Source: Streptomyces mutomycini (GTDB taxonomy: Bacteria; Actinomycetota; Actinomycetes; Streptomycetales; Streptomycetaceae). From it: a stretch of 64,000 nucleotides of DNA. The translations under genes and the position numbers were made by a program. This document shows, in pieces, positions 53,254 to 60,270 of the stretch. The notes below the pieces were generated by a model. It saw only the letters and a program-made list of their open reading frames with translations. It was not told where the DNA came from and searched no databases. Within the stretch, counting starts at the first letter, position 1. Each line of letters opens with the position of its first letter. The DNA lies in contig NZ_MAPV01000031.1 in NCBI RefSeq assembly GCF_001700505.1, positions 1-64,000 of the forward strand. Direction: 5' to 3'.

Positions 53254-53907
53254 TCATGACCACCGTTCAAATTCGACGTCGAGGCGCGTGTCGGTGCGCA
53301 CCCAGACTTCGCCATCGGCAGCCTCGGCCGGGGCGTCGACTCGTTCGATACCGAGGAATTCGATCAACTTGAGGAGTTCGGCTCGTTCAGCTCGGTCATC
53401 GCCGGCATCATGTGAGTCGAAGAAGACGTAGTACTGGTTGCCCGGGTCCACGGTGCCCGAATCCGCCCAGATCCGAGCTATTTCTTCGATTGCCGCGGAT
53501 TCGGTCGTGATCGTGGCGGCGCGAGTAGCACCGCGAGTCTCCGGTGACGCGTCGAGGTCCGCGAGGTCCGAGAACCACTGGCCGAAGTAGTCGAGGCCGG
53601 AATATCCGTTCTCGAAAAACAGCATCGCGCTCGGCAAGTAGCGATTAGCCCTATCGACCTGGAGGTATTCCGACCGAGGCTGATCCGCCACCTCGATCCG
53701 GGCGATCACACCTTGACCGGGCATGAGCACCAAGCTTTGGCTCGCCGCTTCATCTTCGATGGTGTACGTATCAGAATCTCGAGTTCGGAAGAACGCGGAG
53801 AATTCTACGTACGCTTCCTGAGGGTCGCCTACGGAGACCTGCTGGTCGTTGCCATCACCGACAGTGAAGACGAACTGTTTCGGTCCGGGGTTGTAAGGGC
53901 GAGCCAT
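53254..53907 (-). CDS. Unknown protein sharing a domain with the DUF6357-like neighbour
   Basis: This 217-aa protein starts MARPYNPGPKQFVFTVGDGN behind AAGGAAGGA. The first 120 residues resemble the C-terminal domain of the protein encoded at 51640-52902: TYTIEDEAASQSLVLMPGQG aligns with FTIEDEEMGEGIQLHFYAD, and LPSAMLFFENGYSGLDYFGQ aligns with LVSAFVRGGCAALEQHGSW. The last 90 residues form a second domain (YYVFFDSHDAGDDRAERAEL, then VWVRTDTRLDVEFERW). It is acidic, as immunity proteins often are. No enzyme motif is visible. Confidence 0.62.
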   Translation of the reverse strand: MARPYNPGPKQFVFTVGDGNDQQVSVGDPQEAYVEFSAFFRTRDSDTYTIEDEAASQSLVLMPGQGVIARIEVADQPRSEYLQVDRANRYLPSAMLFFENGYSGLDYFGQWFSDLADLDASPETRGATRAATITTESAAIEEIARIWADSGTVDPGNQYYVFFDSHDAGDDRAERAELLKLIEFLGIERVDAPAEAADGEVWVRTDTRLDVEFERWS

Positions 53908-54123
53908 GTGTGTCCTTCCTTCAAGTGTGATGCCTCCACCAGCGCCGGAAGTCCCAGGTCGTCCCAGAAGCGGGCGCTGTGTGTCCGGCCTCGGTCATGG
54001 CTGCGGCGATCGGTGACATCGACCCGTAGCTGGGCACGGGCGAGCAATGCTGGGTCGCCTTGTGCCAGCACAGCGAGCTATGGGCCGGCGGTTCAGCTGG
54101 ACGCGAGTGTGTGCTGGTTTTGG

Positions 54124-54564
54124 TCAGCGGCGGCCGGTGGCCAGGGTGACTAGGAACTGGCCGCCGCCCGGCTCGATGGCAGCGGTCACCGGCAGCCCCG
54201 GTACCAGTCGGGAGAACCGGTCCACCAGCCAATCCGCTGCCTCTTGGGCGTCCCGCTTGGTCGGACAACGGCCCACCATCTCGCGGCCCCCTTTGCGCTC
54301 CAGCCTCCCGGCAACGGTGATCAGCGGCGCGGGTTCGACCACGTACAGGTGGTCCGGCCAGGCGATGACCACCTTGACCGCGCCCTTGCGGGTGTTGCAT
54401 CCGCGGTGCGCCAGCCGCTCGGCGACCTTGGCCTTCCGGTCAGCAGTACGGCTGTCGACGCTGGGCCCCCGCGGGTCGTTCACCGATTCGTCGGGGTCGA
54501 CCGCTTCGTCACACACCCAGCACCGCCAGCCGTCGCGCTCGGCCACATCATCAAGGAGACTCAT
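54124..54564 (-). CDS. HNH-like zinc-finger protein
   Basis: This 146-aa protein begins MSLLDDVAERDGWRCWVCDEAVDPD. It carries CxxC (C15, C18) and a distal HRGCNTRKG (H53, C56), the arrangement of HNH-type treble-clef fingers in which the C...HxxCN segment holds the catalytic site. The second half (YVVEPAPLITVAGRLERKGG and onward) is a separate alpha/beta domain. A restriction or DNA-modification-related nuclease role is possible, but a full HNH motif (H-N-H) is not certain. It lies at the right end of the island. Confidence 0.6.
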   Translation of the reverse strand: MSLLDDVAERDGWRCWVCDEAVDPDESVNDPRGPSVDSRTADRKAKVAERLAHRGCNTRKGAVKVVIAWPDHLYVVEPAPLITVAGRLERKGGREMVGRCPTKRDAQEAADWLVDRFSRLVPGLPVTAAIEPGGGQFLVTLATGRR

Positions 54565-55571
54565 CCGAGCAAACTAGCCTGCCCGGCCGCCACCCCGCGC
54601 ACGAGGGCCCCGGCAGGTTTCAACACCGGCCAACAATGCCGCAACGCGTGGCAACCAGAGTCACCGATGCTTTGCCTTGTGTGAATGCCGATACGTTGAT
54701 GGCCCACCAGGGTATCGAGGCGGTGGGCCCGAGGGGCATCAAGGTACGACGGGAAACTCTGGTGGACCGCGGCCGCCACCGTGATGACCAGGGGCCCCGG
54801 AGGGTACTGACGGCCCGGTGCGGCGTGGAGCGCGCGGCGGATCTGCTGGATGTTGGATGTCGCGGTCGCCGATGAGTGGGTGTCGCGGGCCGGGGCCGCG
54901 GGTGAGGCAGAGCCGTTGGCCGCGCTGGTGGCGTCGGAGTACGGCAGCCGGTCGAAGTTGTCGACGTTCAGGCCGATGTGGCGTCCGGTGGTGGTGGCCT
55001 GGTTGCCCGGGCTGGTCGCGCAGTCCAGGCGTTCGGCGGGCCCGCGACCAGTCACATCGGCAGCCGGGGAGGCTGGGCCCACTGCGGTCGGTTACCCGCC
55101 CTGACCGCCCACCCTCACGCCAGGCTTCCCCGGACAGGGCCAGGGCCTCGGGGAACGGCTTCGGCGTCCGGGTCGCCATGCCTGGGGAATGGGCTCGGTC
55201 ACCGCTTTCGCAGTGGGAGACCTCTCTGCACGGGCGGATCCAGCGGTCGAGACAGACCTCCTGCCCGATGGGGGAGCCGTGTCGGCCGACCACTGCGGCC
55301 AGAGTCTCTCGCACACGGGTCGCCGCCTGAAGCGCCGCAGCCCCAGCAGCTCGACCGTTCGCCGGCTGTTCAAAACCGTCACATGGACCGGCCACACGCC
55401 CCCTGCGGAGCAATGGACCAGGTCAAGTGCCGGCTGCGTGGTGGGGAACGTGACGCGCACAGCGGCTGATCCGGTCTTGGGTGGTCCAAAAGATTGACAG
55501 GGTCATGACTCTTGTCTACTTTCCTCAGCGGCTGCGGTGTCACACCGGACCCCGCCCCCGGGAGGATGCAC
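54565..55571. other. 1-kb right-hand island edge without a supportable gene
   Basis: Long open frames exist on both strands but are Pro/Arg-rich shadows without family resemblance. No transposase, integrase or repeat of the left junction was found. The last 80 bp hold the promoter of the envelope cluster. The true island boundary probably lies here. Confidence 0.4.
55494..55522 (+). promoter_or_regulatory. Strong consensus promoter for the MauE-like envelope cluster
   Basis: TTGACA (55494-55499), exactly 17 nt, and TACTTT (55517-55522) give a near-ideal housekeeping promoter about 44 bp upstream of the ribosome binding site GGGAGG. It reads into the gene cluster that begins at 55572. Confidence 0.72.
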
Positions 55572-56273
55572 ATGGCCGCATCATTCGTCACTCATCGCGC
55601 ACTCGATGGCGGGACGTACCACCTGGGGGGCGACATCGACCTCCAGGCGCCGTGCACTTCGGCTGTCGAGGTGGTGGCCGGTGGCCGGCTGGTCGAACTC
55701 ACTGCCGGGCCGGCCTCTTTGGGGGACGACGTCGCCGCCTCGCTGGGTATCAGGGCACCCGAATCCGAGCTCACCTTCCAGAAGGGCACGCTGCGCATTT
55801 TCCAGTCGGTCGAGCGTGAGCCACGGACGGGGCTCGTGGAGCGGCCGTCGCTCGTCGTGTGGCGTGGCGAGCGGCACTCGCTCGTGACCCGGCTGTACGG
55901 CCTGGACGTGGCCGCGGTGCTCGGGCTGCTCCGGTCGGTGCGCATCACGGAGAGCGAACACGGCCTCACCCTCCAGCCGGACCCCTCGGCCGGAAGCGCC
56001 TTCGCGCGGCCCGCGACGGTGATCAAGGAGGTGCCCGGCCTCGGGCTGCTGGAGCTGTCACGGCGCACCAAGGAACACACCGCCCAGCTCCCGCCCTGGA
56101 AGGGGGTGGCGGTCGCGTCCGGCGAGCTGTTCCGCGACACGCTGTCCGACGGCAGCCCGTTCTTCGTGCTCTCCTCCACCGCGATCTGGGCCACGGTGGT
56201 GCCGCTGGCGTCGACTCCCGTCGAGCGGGTGCCCGAACTCATCGGGCGACTCACGCTGCGGCACACCGGGTGA
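55572..56273 (+). CDS. Unknown protein, first gene of the envelope cluster
   Basis: This 233-aa soluble protein starts at ATG 55572, 6 nt after GGGAGG. It shows no signal peptide or recognised domain. It has two repeated-looking halves: VTHRALDGGTYHLGGDIDLQ and the strand-rich SLVVWRGERHSLVTRLYGLD, then VIKEVPGLGLLELSRRTKEH and LRDTLSDGSPFFVL-like segments. The gene stops 7 bp before the MauE-like gene, so it belongs to the same operon. Role unknown, perhaps a cytoplasmic chaperone or regulatory partner of the exported protein. Confidence 0.72.
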   Translation: MAASFVTHRALDGGTYHLGGDIDLQAPCTSAVEVVAGGRLVELTAGPASLGDDVAASLGIRAPESELTFQKGTLRIFQSVEREPRTGLVERPSLVVWRGERHSLVTRLYGLDVAAVLGLLRSVRITESEHGLTLQPDPSAGSAFARPATVIKEVPGLGLLELSRRTKEHTAQLPPWKGVAVASGELFRDTLSDGSPFFVLSSTAIWATVVPLASTPVERVPELIGRLTLRHTG

Positions 56274-56280
56274 TCCGCCG

Positions 56281-56916
56281 GTGACCGGCTTCTACGGCGG
56301 ACTGACCGCCTCCGTCGTCATCCTGACGCTGCTCCTGGGTGCGGGCTCCCATGTCGCCGCCCCGGCCGCACTGGGTGACGCGCTGTGGGCGCACGGCGTG
56401 CTGAGCCCGCGGAACCGCCGACTGGCGGCCGTCACCCTGCCGATCGCGGAGGGCGTCCTGGGGGCGGCCGGCGCAGCCGCACTCCTGACGGTGCATCAGC
56501 TCGTGCTGCAGTGCGTACTCGGTCTGGGTGCCGTTCTGTTCGGGCTCTACGCCGCCTACACGCGGCACGTCCTCGCCCTCGGCCGCGGGGGGCCGTGCGG
56601 CTGCTCCGGCCAGGACGTGCCCCTGAGCCGTTGGGTGACCCGGCGGGCCGCGGCCCTCGCCGTGCTCGCGACGACCGGCGCCCTCGTCGTCGGGGCGGGC
56701 CCCGTACGGCTCTCCACGGCGGAGCTGATCACGCTGGTGCTCGCAGCTCCCGCCTGCACCGCGCTCCTGTGGTCCCTGCCCGCTGCCATGCACGAGCCGA
56801 CCGCAGCCTCCGTTCACCTGTCGACCAGGGCGCCTGCGCACCACCAGGCCGAGCCCACCGTGCACCGGACCGCCGAAGGAGTGCCAACGCGATGGACTTC
56901 ACCACCAGCGCCCTGA
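56281..56916 (+). CDS. MauE-like/DoxX-type membrane redox protein
   Basis: This 211-aa protein has about four to five hydrophobic helices and a conserved loop, GRGGPCGCSGQDVPLSRW, with the paired cysteines (CGC) found in MauE. In methylamine dehydrogenase maturation MauE works with MauD to form disulfides in the exported light chain. The start is GTG, 7 bp after the previous gene. Its C-terminal 40 residues are hydrophilic and overlap the next gene by 25 bp. Confidence 0.78.
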   Translation: MTGFYGGLTASVVILTLLLGAGSHVAAPAALGDALWAHGVLSPRNRRLAAVTLPIAEGVLGAAGAAALLTVHQLVLQCVLGLGAVLFGLYAAYTRHVLALGRGGPCGCSGQDVPLSRWVTRRAAALAVLATTGALVVGAGPVRLSTAELITLVLAAPACTALLWSLPAAMHEPTAASVHLSTRAPAHHQAEPTVHRTAEGVPTRWTSPPAP

Positions 56917-57440
56917 TTGCCTCGTGGGCGGCGATCGCGCTGCTCGCGCTGGTCGTCTCGGGACTGATCAGGCAGGTGCACCAGCTGTCACGAACACAGC
57001 CGCACCGCCCCGGGCGGGTGGGCATCGCCCCCGGCGCACAGGCGCCCGGGCTCGATGAGGCCCGGACCGATCCGGCGGGGCTCGACGGCCTCCTGACGCC
57101 GGGCCGCGCCGCGCTGCTGCTCTTCCTCGACGCGGACTGCCGCACCTGCGGCCAGGTGCTCGCCGAGGCCGGCGCCTGGACGGTCCGCCAGGGCGACGCG
57201 GCCGCTCCACAGGTGCTCGGGCTCTACGCGGGCGCCGGACCGCAGGCCGACGAGGGCGCCGTCCCGGTCAGGGACCACCGTCCGGAGCTGTTCACGGCCT
57301 ACGACATACCCGCCACCCCCTACGCGGTGGCCATCGATCCGGAGCGCCGGATCGTGCGTTCCGAGCCGCTCGGTTCACCCACCGCGCTGCTGCGGCTGCT
57401 CGACGACATCGCACCCGCCACGCCGAGGAGCCGGCCATGA
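56892..57440 (+). CDS. MauD-like membrane-anchored thioredoxin-fold protein
   Basis: This 182-aa protein has one N-terminal TM anchor (ALIASWAAIALLALVVSGLI) and an extracytoplasmic thioredoxin-like domain. The active-site motif is FLDADCRTCGQVLAEA (CRTC, a CxxC redox centre), and the cis-Pro loop is IPATPYAVAID. It resembles MauD/TlpA thiol oxidoreductases. The gene overlaps the MauE-like gene and its stop overlaps the next ATG (ATGA), so the three form one unit. It probably introduces or isomerises disulfides in the next gene's product. Confidence 0.77.
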   Translation: MDFTTSALIASWAAIALLALVVSGLIRQVHQLSRTQPHRPGRVGIAPGAQAPGLDEARTDPAGLDGLLTPGRAALLLFLDADCRTCGQVLAEAGAWTVRQGDAAAPQVLGLYAGAGPQADEGAVPVRDHRPELFTAYDIPATPYAVAIDPERRIVRSEPLGSPTALLRLLDDIAPATPRSRP

Positions 57441-58357
57441 CTTCACTGGACGACGTGCCTACGCTGCGCCGCTCCGGGAGCGGTGGCCGCCGCCGCTCCC
57501 TGACCGGGCGCGGGGCCCTTCCCTCCTTCGCGCCGTCCAGGCGCACCGTGCTGCAGGCCGCGACCGCCGCGGGCTTCGCCGCGCTGGGGGTGTTCTCCGC
57601 CGCCCGGGAGGCCTATGCCGACGGATACGACATCTGGACCGGTGCGTGCCCCAGTTACGCCGCGGACCACAACTGCTCCCCGGGCTGCGGGCCCAGCACC
57701 ATCTATGCCGACGCGTGCGTGACCTCGGGGACGAACACAGGCTTCCACCGGACCGACGGAGTCGCCTGGACCCTGCGGCCCAACCAGTGCTACGCCGGTA
57801 CCTACGACGGCTGGCTGTGGCGCTACAGCGCGGCGTGCGGCAACTGCGGCTGCGGTATCGAGCGGCGCTGCCACGACGGGTACCGCAACACCGGCTCCGG
57901 CTGGGTGAAGTCCATCTGCCGCTGGACCACCGACTGCGACTGCCCCGGTTCCGTCACCTGGCCGACCATCGGCCGTGGCGCCACCGGACCCGACGTCTTC
58001 ACCATCCAGCATCTGCTCGCCCACCACGGTCATCCCACGGATGTCGACGGCATCTTCGGGGTGGACACCGAGGCGCAGGTCGAGGCGTTCCAGTCGGCGA
58101 AGGGACTCAGCCCCACGGGCAGCGTCAGCGCGGCGACCTGGCCGGTCCTGGTCGTCACCGTGCGCCAAGGAGACGTGAATGATGCCGTGCGGGGCGCGCA
58201 GCGGCAGCTCAACAAGCACGGTTCCGCACTGACCGTCGACGGCAACTTCGGTTCGCTCACACGGCAGGCCGTCGTCTCGTTCCAGTCCCTGCACGGCCTG
58301 ACCGCCGACGGCGTGGTCGGCAAGAACACCTGGCTCACACTGACCGGGACGGTCTAG
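57437..58357 (+). CDS. Tat-exported 12-cysteine protein with two peptidoglycan-binding repeats
   Basis: This 306-aa protein has a twin-arginine signal (SRRTVLQAATAAGFAALGVF, R35-R36) and a likely cleavage site at AYA/DG (61-62). The Cys-rich domain (residues 65-170) holds twelve cysteines (71, 80, 84, 94, 118, 134, 137, 139, 145, 161, 167, 169) and several Trp. Two peptidoglycan-binding (PG_binding_1) repeats follow (DVDGIFGVDTEAQVEAFQSA and VDGNFGSLTRQAVVSFQS). Twelve Cys equal the six disulfides of the methylamine dehydrogenase light chain MauA, and the CGNCGCG...C pattern is reminiscent of it. Role in the wall unknown. Confidence 0.82.
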   Translation: MTSLDDVPTLRRSGSGGRRRSLTGRGALPSFAPSRRTVLQAATAAGFAALGVFSAAREAYADGYDIWTGACPSYAADHNCSPGCGPSTIYADACVTSGTNTGFHRTDGVAWTLRPNQCYAGTYDGWLWRYSAACGNCGCGIERRCHDGYRNTGSGWVKSICRWTTDCDCPGSVTWPTIGRGATGPDVFTIQHLLAHHGHPTDVDGIFGVDTEAQVEAFQSAKGLSPTGSVSAATWPVLVVTVRQGDVNDAVRGAQRQLNKHGSALTVDGNFGSLTRQAVVSFQSLHGLTADGVVGKNTWLTLTGTV

Positions 58358-58546
58358 GTGGGCGAGCCCGTCCGTCCCGCGGACCGGCCGAGCGGCGCCC
58401 GTGCCGTACGGGTACTGCTCACCGACCCCGTCCTGCCCGTGGCGGCCCTGGGGATCGCGGTGATCGCCGCCGTCCTCCACGCCCCCGTGCTGACCTGGGC
58501 GATCACCGGCGGTCTGGCCGGCTACTCGCTCTCCGGCTCCGTTTGA
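58358..58546 (+). CDS. Small hydrophobic protein
   Basis: This 62-aa protein begins with GTG immediately after the stop of the Cys-rich gene. It has one or two TM helices (LTDPVLPVAALGIAVIAAVLHAP and VLTWAITGGLAGYSL). It ends in TGA, and the same frame stays open through the next gene. No family is recognised. It is probably a subunit or assembly partner of the envelope cluster. Confidence 0.55.
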   Translation: MGEPVRPADRPSGARAVRVLLTDPVLPVAALGIAVIAAVLHAPVLTWAITGGLAGYSLSGSV

Positions 58547-58618
58547 ACGCGTAACAGCGCATTCGCGCTGGCCTCGCCAGGTTGGCGGGCAACGTACAGG
58601 CAGGCGCTGGTCCTCGGC

Positions 58619-59122
58619 GTGTTCACCTGCGGTCTGCTGGCCGGCGGGGTGCTGACGGCCGGGGTGCTGTGGCTCCTGTCCGGTCTCTTCGCGCCGCTCC
58701 CGGCCGTCGTGCGGCAAGGGCTGATCGTGGCGGTCGTCCTGCTCGCCGCGCTGCGCGACGCGGGCAAGCTGTCGCTACGGCTGCCGCAGAACGCCCGGCA
58801 GATCCCGCAGGACGTCCTGCGCCGTCATCTGGCGCGCGGCGCGCTGCAGTTCGGCTTCGAGCTCGGTACGGGTGTGCGCACCTATGTCTCGGCGAGCGCG
58901 CCGTACGCGATCGCGGTGGCGGTGCTCCTCTCCGGGGGCTCCTACGCGCCCGCCCTGGCCGTCGGACTCGGCTTCGGAGCGGGCCGGGCGCTCACCCCGG
59001 CTCTGCGCAGACTCTCCGGAGACGGGGAGCGCTGGGACGACCTTCTCACGGCGCGGCTGAGCGGCATGACCGTCGTGTGCTCCGTGCTGATCGCCGCTGC
59101 CGCCCTCACGGTCCGGCAGTAG
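58619..59122 (+). CDS. Polytopic membrane protein of the envelope cluster
   Basis: This 167-aa protein has about four hydrophobic helices (CGLLAGGVLTAGVLWLLSGLF, VRQGLIVAVVLLAALRD, YAIAVAVLLSGGSYAPALAV, SGMTVVCSVLIAAAALTV). The GTG at 58619 has no clear ribosome binding site, and the frame upstream (WRATYRQALVLG just before the GTG) also looks protein-like back to the previous gene's in-frame TGA. Translation may therefore depend on coupling, an unusual start or readthrough. Unknown function. Confidence 0.6.
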   Translation: MFTCGLLAGGVLTAGVLWLLSGLFAPLPAVVRQGLIVAVVLLAALRDAGKLSLRLPQNARQIPQDVLRRHLARGALQFGFELGTGVRTYVSASAPYAIAVAVLLSGGSYAPALAVGLGFGAGRALTPALRRLSGDGERWDDLLTARLSGMTVVCSVLIAAAALTVRQ

Positions 59123-59332
59123 CGTCGTCACCTCGCTTCGCCGACCCACCCCGGCCGGGGGCCGTCCGTCGCATTGCATCAGATATCGCAACTCCCTTTG
59201 CTCGCAAGTTAGTTGTGCCGGAGGTCTGGTCCTGTGGCAGATGGGGATGGTGTGGACACGCCACTGAGAGGGGCGTCAAACTCGCCTCAGCCCTCTAGCG
59301 GGGGATCGGGAAGGACTCGCAACGGAGGCGCC

Positions 59333-60067
59333 ATGTTGAGGCGTACGATCCAGCTCGCCCTATCATTTGTCATGATCATGACGGCCGCGGTCGGAGGGGT
59401 GCTGGCCACGGCCGCCCCGGCCCAGGCCGACGAGTGCTACAGCTGGGGCCGCACCCTGTCCGAAGGCATGTCGGGCGCCGACGTGACCCAGCTGCAGATC
59501 CGGGTGGCCGGGCACGTCGACTACGGCGAGATCCTCTCCGTCGACGGCAACTTCGGCCCGCGGACCAAGGCCGCGGTCACCAAGTTCCAGCAGGCGTACG
59601 GCCTCGGAGCGGACGGCATCGCGGGTTCCCAGACGTTCAGCAAGATCTACGCACTGCAGGACCCGGACTGCACCCCCATCCACTTCACCTACGCCGAACT
59701 GAACAACTGCAACTCCGACTGGTCCGGTGGTGCGGTCAGTGCCGCGACGGCCAAGTCCAACGGACTGCGCACGATGTGGAGGCTGGAGGCCATGCGGCAC
59801 GCGATGGGCGACGTGCCGATCGTCGTGTCCAGCGGATTCCGCTCCACGGCCTGCAACAACGCGGCGGGCGGTGCCTCGAACAGCCGGCACCTCTACGGTG
59901 ACGCCGCCGACCTGGTAGGCAGCCCGTCGTTCTGCGCGCTCGCCCAGCGGGCTCGCTCGCACGGCTTCGGCGGCATCTACGGCCCCGGCTACCCCGACCA
60001 CAACGACCACACGCACGTGGACGGACGCACCAGCCGCTCCTGGTCCGCGCCCAACTGCGGCGTCTGA
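59333..60067 (+). CDS. Secreted zinc D-Ala-D-Ala carboxypeptidase (peptidase M15)
   Basis: This 244-aa protein has a Sec signal (TIQLALSFVMIMTAAVGGVL, cleaved after APAQA), one peptidoglycan-binding repeat (VDGNFGPRTKAAVTKFQQ), and a C-terminal M15A peptidase. The zinc and catalytic residues are in SRHLYGDAADLV and HNDHTHVDGR. The layout is that of the Streptomyces albus G D,D-carboxypeptidase, which trims peptidoglycan stem peptides. The ATG has GGAGG 5 nt upstream. It is the fourth peptidoglycan-associated product of this cluster. Confidence 0.9.
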   Translation: MLRRTIQLALSFVMIMTAAVGGVLATAAPAQADECYSWGRTLSEGMSGADVTQLQIRVAGHVDYGEILSVDGNFGPRTKAAVTKFQQAYGLGADGIAGSQTFSKIYALQDPDCTPIHFTYAELNNCNSDWSGGAVSAATAKSNGLRTMWRLEAMRHAMGDVPIVVSSGFRSTACNNAAGGASNSRHLYGDAADLVGSPSFCALAQRARSHGFGGIYGPGYPDHNDHTHVDGRTSRSWSAPNCGV

Positions 60068-60097
60068 CCGCCGAGTCTCCACGCACCCGCACAGCAG

Positions 60098-60138
60098 CCC
60101 GCCTTCCCCGGGCCGGCCTCCGGCCCGGGGAAGGCGGG
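60098..60138 (+). terminator. Terminator hairpin after the carboxypeptidase gene
   Basis: An 18-bp perfect stem (60098-60115 with 60121-60138, arm CCCGCCTTCCCCGGGCCG) with a 5-nt loop lies 31 bp downstream of the stop. Confidence 0.75.
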
Positions 60139-60270
60139 CCCGCACCGTCCGCAGGGTGCGCGGCCGATCCGCCTCCGGCCACGGGCAGGCGCCGCTCGTG
60201 GCCGAACCGGAGCAGACCCGCCGTGCCGCTCTCCCTCACTCTCCCCCCGCATCCGAGTAGGAGTGAACCG

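Noticed and set aside
39532-55257. Shared GTCTGTCT 8-mer at the left junction and, inverted, near 55,250
   Set aside because: Too short and in inverted orientation; not a credible att repeat.
54739-55413. 224-codon minus-strand frame at the island edge, considered as transposase or replication protein
   Set aside because: No catalytic or zinc motifs; composition typical of a shadow frame.
59123-59332. Leader of the carboxypeptidase gene considered as a ydaO (c-di-AMP) riboswitch
   Set aside because: The conserved core sequences of that riboswitch are not visible.
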